NCBI RefSeq assembly: GCF_000348685.1
Contig: NZ_ANLA01000004.1
Coordinates: forward strand, 186,001 to 250,000
DNA: 64,000 bases
Reading direction: 5' to 3'
Source: Xanthomarina gelatinilytica
GTDB lineage: Bacteria; Bacteroidota; Bacteroidia; Flavobacteriales; Flavobacteriaceae
Made by a program: the position numbers and the translations under genes. This document shows positions 41,128 to 49,105 of this stretch, piece by piece (the stretch's first letter is position 1; each line of letters begins with the position of its first letter). The notes under the pieces are model-generated. The model was not told the origin of the DNA, ran no database searches, and was given only the letters and a program-made list of their open reading frames with translations.

Positions 41128-41799
41128 ATGAGCAAACTCTATATTGTACCTACTCCTATTGGAAATTTAAAAGACATGACTTTTAGAGCCATTGAGGTTT
41201 TAAAAAAAGTGGATTTAATCCTAGCTGAAGACACACGTACTTCTGGGAAATTATTAAAACATTTTGATATTGCCACACCTTCGCAATCGCATCACATGCA
41301 CAACGAGCACAAAACAGTTGATGGGCTTATCCAGAAATTAAAAAGTGGTATGCGTATGGCTTTAATTAGTGATGCTGGAACACCTGCCATTTCAGATCCA
41401 GGGTTTTTGCTCACCAGAGCCTGTATTGAAAACAATATAGAGGTGGATTGCCTTCCTGGTGCTACTGCTTTTGTACCTGCTTTGGTGAATTCTGGCTTTC
41501 CAAACGATAAATTTGTATTTGAAGGTTTCTTGCCAGTAAAAAAAGGCAGGCAAACCAGATTGTTACTTTTAGCAGAAGAAACCCGAACCATTATTTTTTA
41601 TGAAAGTCCACATAAACTCATTAAAACACTCACTCACTTTTGTGAATATTTTGGTGAAGACAGACCTGTTTCCGTCTCTCGCGAACTCACCAAACTTTAT
41701 GAAGAAACCATAAGGGGAACAGCTAAAGAAGTGCTTGAACATTATAGCAACAAACCGCCAAAAGGTGAGATTGTGATAATTGTTGGAGGAAAACCTTGA
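41128..41799 (+). CDS. rsmI: 16S rRNA (cytidine(1402)-2'-O)-methyltransferase
   Basis: 223 residues from ATG 41128 (MSKLYIVPTPIGNLKDMTFRA). Tetrapyrrole methylase fold: LAEDTRTSGKLLKHF, ALISDAGTPAISDPGFLL, the Pro-Gly-Ala loop CLPGATAFVPALVNSGFP and REL near the end. It methylates C1402 of 16S rRNA using S-adenosylmethionine. Shorter than E. coli RsmI because it lacks the C-terminal extension, as usual in Bacteroidota. Confidence 0.94.
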   Translation: MSKLYIVPTPIGNLKDMTFRAIEVLKKVDLILAEDTRTSGKLLKHFDIATPSQSHHMHNEHKTVDGLIQKLKSGMRMALISDAGTPAISDPGFLLTRACIENNIEVDCLPGATAFVPALVNSGFPNDKFVFEGFLPVKKGRQTRLLLLAEETRTIIFYESPHKLIKTLTHFCEYFGEDRPVSVSRELTKLYEETIRGTAKEVLEHYSNKPPKGEIVIIVGGKP

Positions 41800-41831
41800 A
41801 AGGGTAATTAATTATTACCTTCCTGATAAAA

Positions 41832-42407
41832 GTGAAGAATCTGTTAAAAGATATCAGACAATGTACCATTTGCGAAGCCCATTTGCCTCTTGGCCCAAGA
41901 CCTATTGTGTCTGCCCACAAAGATTCTAAAATAGTTATAATTGGTCAAGCTCCAGGATTAAAAGTTCATACAAATGGAATTCCTTGGGACGATCCAAGTG
42001 GAAAACAATTAAGAAAATGGCTTGATGTAACTGACGAGTTGTTTTACGACGAAACTAAAATTGCCTTAGTTCCTATGGGGTTTTGTTATCCTGGAAAAGG
42101 AAAGTCTGGCGATTTACCACCAAGACCAGAATGTGCGCCACAATGGCATCAAAAATTATTGGACCAAATGCCTAATTTGCAATTGGTTATTCTTATTGGT
42201 ATGTACTCCCAAAAATATTATTTAAAAGAGAAAGCCAAGCGAACCTTAACCGAAACAGTTGCCGAATACAAAACCTATTTACCAAACTATTTCCCTTTAC
42301 CACATCCAAGTCCCAGAAACCGGTTTTGGCTAACCAAAAATCCTTGGTTTGAGAAGGAGGTTATTCCTGAGTTGCAGGAAAAAGTCAGTCAGATATTGGA
42401 ACAATAA
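41832..42407 (+). CDS. Uracil-DNA glycosylase superfamily protein
   Basis: 191 residues with a GTG start. Residues 1-20 (KDIRQCTICEAHLPLGPRP) carry a Cys pair; the core has IVIIGQAPGLKVHTNGIPWDDPSGKQLRKWL, like the GEAPG motif 1 region of family 4/5 enzymes, and a late HPSPRNRFWLTKNPW corresponding to motif 3 (HPSPLN-like). Full four-Cys iron-sulfur ligation is not seen. It might remove damaged bases or have a divergent role. Starts 32 bases after rsmI. Confidence 0.85.
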   Translation: MKNLLKDIRQCTICEAHLPLGPRPIVSAHKDSKIVIIGQAPGLKVHTNGIPWDDPSGKQLRKWLDVTDELFYDETKIALVPMGFCYPGKGKSGDLPPRPECAPQWHQKLLDQMPNLQLVILIGMYSQKYYLKEKAKRTLTETVAEYKTYLPNYFPLPHPSPRNRFWLTKNPWFEKEVIPELQEKVSQILEQ

Positions 42408-42523
42408 TGTTTCAGAGTAAGGTAGTTCATACCATTTTTAAAACAAACGGTAACAAATTATAAACAAAAACGGCTATTCAAGTCTAAGATACCTACTATC
42501 TGAGATTAAACACTGGAAACCTC

Positions 42524-43114
42524 TTATGCATGTTTCCCTGTTTCCCAACCATGTTTTCCCAAATATTTATTGCCACTTTCCACAGCACCTTCTTCAATAG
42601 AAGTTCCCATGGAATCGTTCCAACGGTTCAGATAGCCAAAGAGGGAAATAACGCCTAACATTTCAACAATTTCACCTTCATTCCAATGTTCATATAACCG
42701 AGATTTAATGGTTTCATCAACAGCATTTGGCACTTGACTTGCAGCCAAGCTAAAGTCTAAAGCTGCACGTTCGGCTTCGCTAAAAGCTGGATGCGTTCGG
42801 TATTCCCAAATATTGTCCAATTGTTCCTGTTCTGCACCATAACGCTCTGCTGCTCGAATCGCGTGAGCCTGACAATACCTGCAACCTGTTGCATTGCTGG
42901 AAACCCAAGCTATCATACGTTTTAAAGCCGAAGTAACTCTGCCTTCATTTGCCATAACGGCTTTATTCAAATTAATAAAAGCTTTAGAAATAGCTGGTCT
43001 TCGCTGCATGGTTAAAACCGAATTGGGACAAAACCCAAGCGTTTCATTAAAGAATTCTGCCAATTCCTTGGTTTCCAAATCGTGTTCTGCTGATAATGGT
43101 GTTACTAATGGCAT
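42524..43114 (-). CDS. Carboxymuconolactone decarboxylase (AhpD-like) protein
   Basis: 196 residues. AhpD-like fold with the motif SSNATGCRYCQAHAIRAAERYGA: a CxxC pair (Cys-Arg-Tyr-Cys) followed by His three residues later, the peroxidase/reductase active site of AhpD-type proteins. It belongs to the peroxidase-related (uncharacterised) branch. A redox role is inferred; the real substrate is unknown. Divergent to the OsmC gene. Confidence 0.9.
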   Translation of the reverse strand: MPLVTPLSAEHDLETKELAEFFNETLGFCPNSVLTMQRRPAISKAFINLNKAVMANEGRVTSALKRMIAWVSSNATGCRYCQAHAIRAAERYGAEQEQLDNIWEYRTHPAFSEAERAALDFSLAASQVPNAVDETIKSRLYEHWNEGEIVEMLGVISLFGYLNRWNDSMGTSIEEGAVESGNKYLGKHGWETGKHA

Positions 43115-43267
43115 AGTCTAAATTTTATTGGTATTTTTGATTAAATATAGTGTCTAAAGTTATAAGTGCCTAAAATACAAAAAGCGATTTTGGTTTTTTT
43201 ATCATTTTTAACTGGATGCACCTTAGTGTTACCGCACTTCAAAAATTCATAACTTAAATCTGTAACT

Positions 43268-43699
43268 ATGATAAATAAAGTAACAACCCATTGGAAAGGC
43301 AACATGCAATTTGAATCGGATAATCCAAACGGTAAAACAGTATTAATGGACACAAGTCCAGAACATGGAGGGCATAATTCCGGTTTAAGTCCAAAAGCCA
43401 TGATGCTTTCAGCTCTTGCAGGTTGCTCTGGTTTGGATGTGGTATCCATTTTAGACAAAATGAAAGTAACAATTTCCGATTTTAGAATGGATACCTATGG
43501 CGAATTAACCGAAGAACACCCAAAATATTATCACACAGTTTCAGTGGAATACCATTTTTATGGCGAGAAACTGGATGAAAACAAAATTAAAAAAGCAGTG
43601 GATTTATCCATTGAAAAATATTGTGGTGTCATGGACATGTTCCGCAAGTTTGCAACGGTAAAAACTTCCATTCATTTTCATAATTCTTTGACTGTTTAA
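43268..43699 (+). CDS. OsmC family protein
   Basis: 143 residues. OsmC fold with the two reactive Cys positions: SALAGCSGLDVVSIL and KYCGVM. Opens MINKVTTHWKGNMQFES, as in YhfA-type OsmC proteins. Members reduce organic hydroperoxides with thiol partners. The neighbourhood with an AhpD-like gene makes a peroxide-related role plausible. Transcribed alone. Confidence 0.9.
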   Translation: MINKVTTHWKGNMQFESDNPNGKTVLMDTSPEHGGHNSGLSPKAMMLSALAGCSGLDVVSILDKMKVTISDFRMDTYGELTEEHPKYYHTVSVEYHFYGEKLDENKIKKAVDLSIEKYCGVMDMFRKFATVKTSIHFHNSLTV

Positions 43700-43788
43700 A
43701 GAGTCCTAGAGCACTTAAAGTTTTTTAATCCTCGAAACAATTTATAACTTTAATACACTTTAAATACTTATAAACTTGAAACTTTCCC

Positions 43789-45480
43789 ATGCGTTGGACA
43801 TTAAAACCAAAACCCGAAGCTGAAAAGTTAGCTGCTTTACAAAAAGCATTGCAGGTAGATGAAGTTGTTGCCACACTTTTATTACAACGTGGCATTGAAA
43901 CTTATGATGATGCTAAAACATTTTTTAGACCAAGTTTAGAGCATTTGCACGATCCCTTTTTAATGAAAGACATGGATAAAGCAGTTTTACGTGTGGAACA
44001 AGCTTTGGCAAACCATGAAAACATTCTTGTTTTTGGCGATTATGATGTAGACGGAACTTCTTCGGTAGCCTTAATGTCAACCTACCTTAAAACACGTACA
44101 GAACAAGTTGCCACGTATATTCCTGATAGATACGATGAAGGTTATGGTGTGTCCATAAAAGGTATTGATTTTGCAGACGATAACGATTTTTCTTTAATTA
44201 TCGCTTTGGATTGTGGTGTCAAAGCCATCGACAAAGTGGCTTATGCCAAAAAAAAAGGGATTGACTTTATAATTTGCGACCATCATAGACCAGGAAAAGA
44301 CCTTCCAGATGCCATTGCTGTGTTAGATCCAAAACGTGACGATTGTAACTATCCGTTTAAGGAGCTTTGTGGTTGTGGTGTTGGTTTTAAACTCATCCAA
44401 GCTTTGGCTCTAAATGAAGGAAAACCTATTGAAGCTTTAACCGAATATTTGGATTTGGTTGCCACAGCCATAGGAGCAGATATTGTACCAATTATAGGAG
44501 AAAACAGAGTGTTGGCTTATTTTGGTTTGCAAGTAATCAACACCAATCCTAGACCAGGAATTAAAGCCATTATCAATCAAGTAAAAAAAGAAGAACTAAC
44601 CATTACAGATGTGGTTTTTATAATCGCTCCCAGAATCAATGCAGCTGGACGCATGAAACATGGTAATTATGCTGTGGCATTGTTAAGCGAAACCAATTTT
44701 GATTTAGCTGAAACTTATGCAGAAGAAATAGAAGCTTTCAATACAGACAGACGGGAAGCAGACCAACGCATTACAGATGAAGCACTTCTACAAATTGAAA
44801 AAAACCAAGAACACGAAGGGTTTACAACCGTTGTATATCATGAAACTTGGCACAAAGGCGTTATTGGCATTGTAGCTTCCAGACTAATAGAAACCTACTA
44901 CAGACCAACCTTGGTGTTTACAAAAAGTGGTGATAAATTAGCGGCTTCTGCACGTTCGGTTTCTGGGTTCGATGTCTATAATGCATTAGAGGCTTGTAGT
45001 GAACATATTGAGCAGTTTGGAGGTCATAAATATGCAGCTGGATTAACACTTAAGGAAGAAAATTACGAAGCTTTTAAACAAGCTTTTGAAGATGAAGTCT
45101 CGCGAACTATTGATAAACACTTGCTAGTTCCAGAAGTTAAAGTGGATTTAAAAATAGAATTACACCAAGTAACAAATAAATTAATGCGCATTATGCACCA
45201 ATTTGCTCCTTTTGGCCCAGGAAACATGACGCCAATTTTTATGACTGAAAACCTAAAGGATACAGGTTATGGCAAATGTGTTGGCGAAGATGAAAAACAC
45301 TTACGTATGACTGTAACACAAACAGGAAATGAAAAGTTTGTCTGTATTGGTTTTAATCTTGGTGACAAACTTAACCTGATTAAGCATCAAAAAACCTTTA
45401 AAGCAGTTTATTCCATTGAGGAAAACCATTGGCAAGGCAACAGATCACTACAATTAAAATTAAGGGATATTAGAGAATAA
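43789..45480 (+). CDS. recJ: Single-stranded-DNA-specific exonuclease RecJ
   Basis: 563 residues. DHH phosphoesterase: ILVFGDYDVDGTSSVALM (motif I), CDHHRPGKDLPDA (the DHH motif), IAPRINAAGRMKHG and the DHHA1 part with ASARSVSGFDVYNALEA and EQFGGHKYAAG. A C-terminal OB-like domain follows (residues about 450-563). It degrades single-stranded DNA 5' to 3' in recombination and mismatch repair. Confidence 0.96.
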   Translation: MRWTLKPKPEAEKLAALQKALQVDEVVATLLLQRGIETYDDAKTFFRPSLEHLHDPFLMKDMDKAVLRVEQALANHENILVFGDYDVDGTSSVALMSTYLKTRTEQVATYIPDRYDEGYGVSIKGIDFADDNDFSLIIALDCGVKAIDKVAYAKKKGIDFIICDHHRPGKDLPDAIAVLDPKRDDCNYPFKELCGCGVGFKLIQALALNEGKPIEALTEYLDLVATAIGADIVPIIGENRVLAYFGLQVINTNPRPGIKAIINQVKKEELTITDVVFIIAPRINAAGRMKHGNYAVALLSETNFDLAETYAEEIEAFNTDRREADQRITDEALLQIEKNQEHEGFTTVVYHETWHKGVIGIVASRLIETYYRPTLVFTKSGDKLAASARSVSGFDVYNALEACSEHIEQFGGHKYAAGLTLKEENYEAFKQAFEDEVSRTIDKHLLVPEVKVDLKIELHQVTNKLMRIMHQFAPFGPGNMTPIFMTENLKDTGYGKCVGEDEKHLRMTVTQTGNEKFVCIGFNLGDKLNLIKHQKTFKAVYSIEENHWQGNRSLQLKLRDIRE

Positions 45481-45486
45481 TATTTC

Positions 45487-45494
45487 TATATTCG
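45487..45494 (+). promoter_or_regulatory. -7-like promoter box (TATATTCG) of the MFS gene
   Basis: One base off the consensus TAnnTTTG, and the same variant as in the moxR promoter. It overlaps the recJ-MFS gap and would start transcription near 45501, six bases before the ATG at 45507. Confidence 0.35.
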
Positions 45495-45506
45495 CAGGAA
45501 ATTTAT

Positions 45507-46775
45507 ATGTCGAAAAAAGATCCTTACGCAGCTTTACGAATTAAAGAATTCAACATTTTTTTATTGTTGCGATTTGCTTTGGTATTCGCTTGGTCTATGC
45601 AGTTTATTGTTATAGAATGGCAAGTGTATAGTTTAACCAAAGACCCATTGTCCCTTGGGATTATTGGACTTATGGAAATTATTCCAGCCTTGTCCATGGC
45701 TTTGTTTGCTGGACATATTGTGGACCAAAAAGAAAAACGGAATTTATTAGCGCTCTGTATTGCTTTGTTTTCCTTAATAAGCTTAGGCTTGTTTTTATTG
45801 ACTTGGCCTAAAATTGTACAGGATTGGTCTACAAATACCATTTTGTATTGCATTTATGCTTTGGTGTTTTTTGGAGGTTTTTTACGCTCCTTTTTTGGGC
45901 CAACTATATTTTCTTTAATTGCGTTAATTGTACCTAAGAAAATTTACCCAAATGCAGCTACTTGGAGCAGTTCTACTTGGCAAATGGCTTCAGTTTTAGG
46001 ACCAGCAACTGCTGGTGTTTTAATAAGTGCCATTGGTGTGCATTGGTCTTTGTGCTTTGTATTTGGTTTGGTCATGTTTTCCTTACTAGTTTTAACTCAA
46101 ATTAAAAAGAAACCTATTTTAAACCCAAAAATTGGCGAACCTGTTATGCAGAGTTTAAAAGAAGGGGTTAAGTTTGTGTTTAAAACCAAGGCTATTTTAG
46201 GAGCCATTACCTTGGATATGGTGGCTGTTCTCTTTGGAGGTGCAGTGGCTTTACTCCCTATTTTTGCCCAAGATATTTTAAAAGTTGGCAGTGAAGGTTT
46301 TGGTGTGTTACGTGCTGCTCCTGCTGTAGGTGCTTTTTTAACCATGTTGGCAACGGCATATTTGCCAATTAGCAAAAATGCAGGCATGAAGTTACTTGGA
46401 GCCATTTTTGGATTTGGCGTTTGTATTATTGTGTTTGGATTATCGTCTGTTTTTTGGATTTCGGTGGTGGCATTATTTTTTAGTGGTGTTACAGATGGTG
46501 TTTCCATGGTTATTAGACAAACCATTTTACAGATTAAAACACCAGATCATATGAGAGGTCGTGTGTCTTCGGTAAACTCTATGTTTGTTGGGTCTTCCAA
46601 CGAGCTTGGTGCTTTTGAAAGTGGTGTAACGGCCAAACTTATGGGAACTGTTACTGCTGTGGTTTTTGGTGGAACCATGACACTACTTACAGTTATTACT
46701 ACGGGAATAGTGTCTCCTTCGTTTAGAAAATTAGATTTGAGAAAGGATATTGAGGAACACGAAAAGGATGATTGA
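45507..46775 (+). CDS. Major facilitator superfamily transporter
   Basis: 422 residues with about 12 membrane helices. Motifs: an early Glu/Trp-rich FVIEWQVYSLTKDPLSLGIIGLMEIIPAL (helix 1-2 loop), GHIVDQKEKRNLLALC (the motif A GxxxDrxgrR-like loop) and a late IRQTILQIKTPDHMRGRVSS. It resembles enterobactin exporter / EntS-like MFS proteins, but the substrate is unknown. Its stop lies 2 bases from the stop of the convergent lpxH-like gene, with no terminator between them. Confidence 0.92.
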   Translation: MSKKDPYAALRIKEFNIFLLLRFALVFAWSMQFIVIEWQVYSLTKDPLSLGIIGLMEIIPALSMALFAGHIVDQKEKRNLLALCIALFSLISLGLFLLTWPKIVQDWSTNTILYCIYALVFFGGFLRSFFGPTIFSLIALIVPKKIYPNAATWSSSTWQMASVLGPATAGVLISAIGVHWSLCFVFGLVMFSLLVLTQIKKKPILNPKIGEPVMQSLKEGVKFVFKTKAILGAITLDMVAVLFGGAVALLPIFAQDILKVGSEGFGVLRAAPAVGAFLTMLATAYLPISKNAGMKLLGAIFGFGVCIIVFGLSSVFWISVVALFFSGVTDGVSMVIRQTILQIKTPDHMRGRVSSVNSMFVGSSNELGAFESGVTAKLMGTVTAVVFGGTMTLLTVITTGIVSPSFRKLDLRKDIEEHEKDD

Positions 46776-46777
46776 TC

Positions 46778-47530
46778 TTAATACTCCTTCAACTCCAAAG
46801 TTTCCCCATCAAAAACACCATAAGTATAATAACTTATCCAATCGCCAAGATTGATGTATTTAGAGGTTTCGTTTAAAGCTATGTTTAAAGGCAAATGCCT
46901 GTGTCCAAACACATAATAATCCCTGTGTTTTTCTTCTTGTTTTTTCTTGCAGTATTGTACCAACCACTCGTTTTCTTCGCCTAAAAACTTGGCGTCTTCA
47001 TCACCTGAAATCAGTTTGTTTTTTACAGACATGTATTGAGCCAACTTCACGCCTAAATCTGGGTGCAACCAACGGAATAACCACTTGCTAAACGGATTGG
47101 TAAACACTTTTTTCATGCGCTTGTAGCCTTTGTCTCCAGGACCTAAACCATCTCCATGGCCAATAAAAAAAATCTTATTGTTAAATGTAAATTCTTTGGG
47201 CTGGTGATACACAGGAATATTGAGTTCTGCTTCAAAATAGCCATTCATCCAAAGATCATGGTTGCCAACAAAATAATAAATAGGAATTCCCGAATCGCTT
47301 ATCTCTGCAAGTTTTCCAAGGGTTCTGGTAAATCCTTTTGGGACAACGGTTTTGTATTCAAACCAAAAATCGAACAAATCGCCCATTAAAAAAATAGCAG
47401 CAGCATCTTGTTTTATATCGTCCAACCAAGCTACAAATTTCCTTTCCCGAGGACGAGATAGCTCTTGTGTTGGAGCTCCTAGATGGTTATCTGAAGCGAA
47501 ATAGATTTTTTTTCCTTTGGGAATTTGCAT
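46778..47530 (-). CDS. lpxH: UDP-2,3-diacylglucosamine diphosphatase, LpxH-like
   Basis: 250 residues. Calcineurin-like metallophosphoesterase signature: SDNHLG (D..H), MGDLFDFWFEYK (GD..D), VGNHDLWM (GNHD), IGHGDGLGPGDKGYKRMKKVF and GHRHLP. The ligands D, H, N, H and H are all present. It removes UMP from UDP-2,3-diacylglucosamine in lipid A synthesis. Other members of this branch exist, so the exact role is inferred. Confidence 0.88.
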   Translation of the reverse strand: MQIPKGKKIYFASDNHLGAPTQELSRPRERKFVAWLDDIKQDAAAIFLMGDLFDFWFEYKTVVPKGFTRTLGKLAEISDSGIPIYYFVGNHDLWMNGYFEAELNIPVYHQPKEFTFNNKIFFIGHGDGLGPGDKGYKRMKKVFTNPFSKWLFRWLHPDLGVKLAQYMSVKNKLISGDEDAKFLGEENEWLVQYCKKKQEEKHRDYYVFGHRHLPLNIALNETSKYINLGDWISYYTYGVFDGETLELKEY

Positions 47531-47601
47531 AAAGTAAATATATAAAAATTAGCCGCGAATTCACGAATGACAATTTGTAAGCTCGTTTCACTGATTATTG
47601 A

Positions 47602-47615
47602 AACTAAATTTAGTT
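47602..47615. repeat. Perfect 14-base palindrome overlapping queD stop
   Basis: AACTAAATTTAGTT at the queD stop codon (47610-47612) is its own reverse complement. Its function, if any, is unknown; a role as a weak half of an operator or a terminator piece is speculative. Confidence 0.3.
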
Positions 47616-48062
47616 GTCACTCGCATACCATTCAGCAAAGCTGGTTTCTGTTTCTTGAAGTTTCAAGGAATGCAATACAATATGACTTGGTAATTGACTT
47701 TTAATTTTTTCAGCAAAATCAATTACCATCATTTCACTGGTTGGTTGGTAATCTACCAAAAGCACATTGTGACCTCTATGTTCCAGCTCTTTTGCCAACT
47801 CCACATGAGGTGTGTTTTTGTTAAAAACCGTTGCGTGGTCAAAGACATCTACAATTTCGTTTTTTACTATTTTTTTTAGGTCTCCAAAATCAATCACCAT
47901 CCCATACTTTACATGATTGGTATCTGAAATTGGATGACCAATAACCGTTACAGAGAGTTTGTAACTATGTCCATGCACATTTTTACATTTCCCATCGTAA
48001 CCATACAAGGCATGGCCAGTTTCAAAAGTAAACTGTTTTGTAATTCTAATTTTGCTGCTCAT
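47610..48062 (-). CDS. queD: 6-carboxytetrahydropterin synthase (QueD family)
   Basis: 150 residues from ATG 48062 (MSSKIRITKQFTFETGHALYGYDGKC). Zinc His in ETGHALYG and HGHSYKLSVTV; catalytic Cys in KCKNVHGH; VKYGMVIDFGDLKKIV; and the closing ETETSFAEWY. It converts dihydroneopterin triphosphate to 6-carboxytetrahydropterin for queuosine. An ATG at 48107 is rejected because a TAnnTTTG box at 48082-48089 lies downstream of it. Confidence 0.92.
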   Translation of the reverse strand: MSSKIRITKQFTFETGHALYGYDGKCKNVHGHSYKLSVTVIGHPISDTNHVKYGMVIDFGDLKKIVKNEIVDVFDHATVFNKNTPHVELAKELEHRGHNVLLVDYQPTSEMMVIDFAEKIKSQLPSHIVLHSLKLQETETSFAEWYASDN

Positions 48063-48081
48063 TGGGCTTAAATTTTCAATG

Positions 48082-48089
48082 CAAAGATA
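48082..48089 (-). promoter_or_regulatory. -7 promoter box (TATCTTTG) of queD
   Basis: Exact TAnnTTTG match on the minus strand; predicted start near 48075 and a leader of about 13 bases to the chosen ATG at 48062. Confidence 0.5.
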
Positions 48090-48120
48090 ATCGTTTTGTG
48101 AAACCAATCTGTTTTTAGAC

Positions 48121-48128
48121 TACATTTG
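48121..48128 (+). promoter_or_regulatory. -7 promoter box (TACATTTG) of the 2OG-Fe(II) oxygenase
   Basis: Exact TAnnTTTG match. A TTG lies 22 bases upstream at about 48096-48098, within the usual spacing range. Expected start near 48135, about 21 bases before the ATG at 48156. Confidence 0.55.
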
Positions 48129-48155
48129 CGCGCTTTATAAAAACGAAGTAACCCT

Positions 48156-48797
48156 ATGAATCAGCTTTTTGAAGAAATTGCTTTTGCCGAAAACCCTCAA
48201 TACGAACGTATTATAGAAGATCTTTTGGCTCAGCAATATAGTATTGTTGAAGATTTTTTTACTGCTGAAGATGTCTCCATTTTAAGGCAGTCTTTAGTTG
48301 AAAAACATGAAGAAGATGCCTTTAAAAAAGCAGCTATTGGTAATCGTGTGAACGAAATTATTGTTAAATCCATTCGTGGAGATGTAATTTTATGGATGGA
48401 TGAGCTACAAGCCAATGAAGCAGAGATGTTATTTTTCAATAAGATCAATAATTTAGTGAATTACCTAAATAAGACCTGTTTCCTAGGCATTTTGCACAAA
48501 GAATTTCATTATGCATTGTATCCAGAAGGTACTTATTATAAGAGACATTTAGATACGTTTCAAAACGACGACAGAAGAAAATTATCGTTTGTCTGTTATT
48601 TAAACGAAGAAGGTTGGTTGCCAGAAAATGGTGGCGAACTCGTTTTATATTTAGACGAAAACGGGAAAGAAACCGAAAAAGTTATCTATCCGTTTCCTGG
48701 ACGCGTGGTTATTTTTGAAAGCCAAATTATAGAACACGAAGTAAAACCTGTAAATAAAGAGCGCATGAGCATTACAGGTTGGTTAAAAACCCGATAG
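48156..48797 (+). CDS. 2OG-Fe(II) oxygenase superfamily protein
   Basis: 213 residues. The iron-binding facial triad is visible: KRHLDTF (H and D in the HxD motif, after FHYALYPEGTYY) and IEHEV with the second His, followed by RMSITGWLKTR with the 2-oxoglutarate-binding Arg. The PKHD/prolyl-hydroxylase-like core of about 110 residues is at the C-terminus. The substrate is unknown; protein or small-molecule hydroxylation is possible. Confidence 0.9.
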   Translation: MNQLFEEIAFAENPQYERIIEDLLAQQYSIVEDFFTAEDVSILRQSLVEKHEEDAFKKAAIGNRVNEIIVKSIRGDVILWMDELQANEAEMLFFNKINNLVNYLNKTCFLGILHKEFHYALYPEGTYYKRHLDTFQNDDRRKLSFVCYLNEEGWLPENGGELVLYLDENGKETEKVIYPFPGRVVIFESQIIEHEVKPVNKERMSITGWLKTR

Positions 48798-48798
48798 G

Positions 48799-48897
48799 TT
48801 ACCGGTTCTTTCTTCGGTTATACACATAAATAATTATGAGTATGATTGCCAATACCAGAAACAATCCGTTTCCGCTTAAAAAATTTAAAAATTCCAT
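48799..48897 (-). CDS. 32-residue single-pass membrane peptide
   Basis: ATG at 48897, TAA at 48801-48799. The product begins MEFLNFLSGNGLFLVLAIIL and ends IYVYNRRKNR: one hydrophobic helix (about residues 11-25) with a positively charged C-terminal end, fitting a peptide with an extracellular N-terminus. It starts 8 bases after the stop of the 59-codon ORF and both follow the MATE gene in the same direction. I know no family for it. Confidence 0.55.
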   Translation of the reverse strand: MEFLNFLSGNGLFLVLAIILIIIYVYNRRKNR

Positions 48898-48905
48898 AAT
48901 ATTAA

Positions 48906-49085
48906 TTATTCGTCGTTATTTGCTCTGTTTTTGTTGTATCTATAAATAGCATAAGCAATGATAACCAGTGTTATAAAAGGTAGCAAACTTCCTATAAAAA
49001 CACCTATTTCATAAGAGCTGTCTGGTGCTTCTTTTATTTTTTCGTTGATATCAATTTCCTGAAGTAAGCTAATGATAGAAAACAT
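48906..49085 (-). CDS. 59-residue single-pass membrane protein
   Basis: ATG at 49085, TAA at 48908-48906. Amphipathic N-terminal part (MFSIISLLQEIDINEKIKE), then a hydrophobic helix at about residues 28-47 (GVFIGSLLPFITLVIIAYAI) and a basic, Asn-rich tail (YRYNKNRANNDE). It starts 20 bases after the stop of the MATE gene. A constant hydrophobic core and charged ends suggest a real small membrane protein; function unknown. Confidence 0.6.
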   Translation of the reverse strand: MFSIISLLQEIDINEKIKEAPDSSYEIGVFIGSLLPFITLVIIAYAIYRYNKNRANNDE

Positions 49086-49105
49086 CTTTAATTTTTTTGC
49101 TAAAG

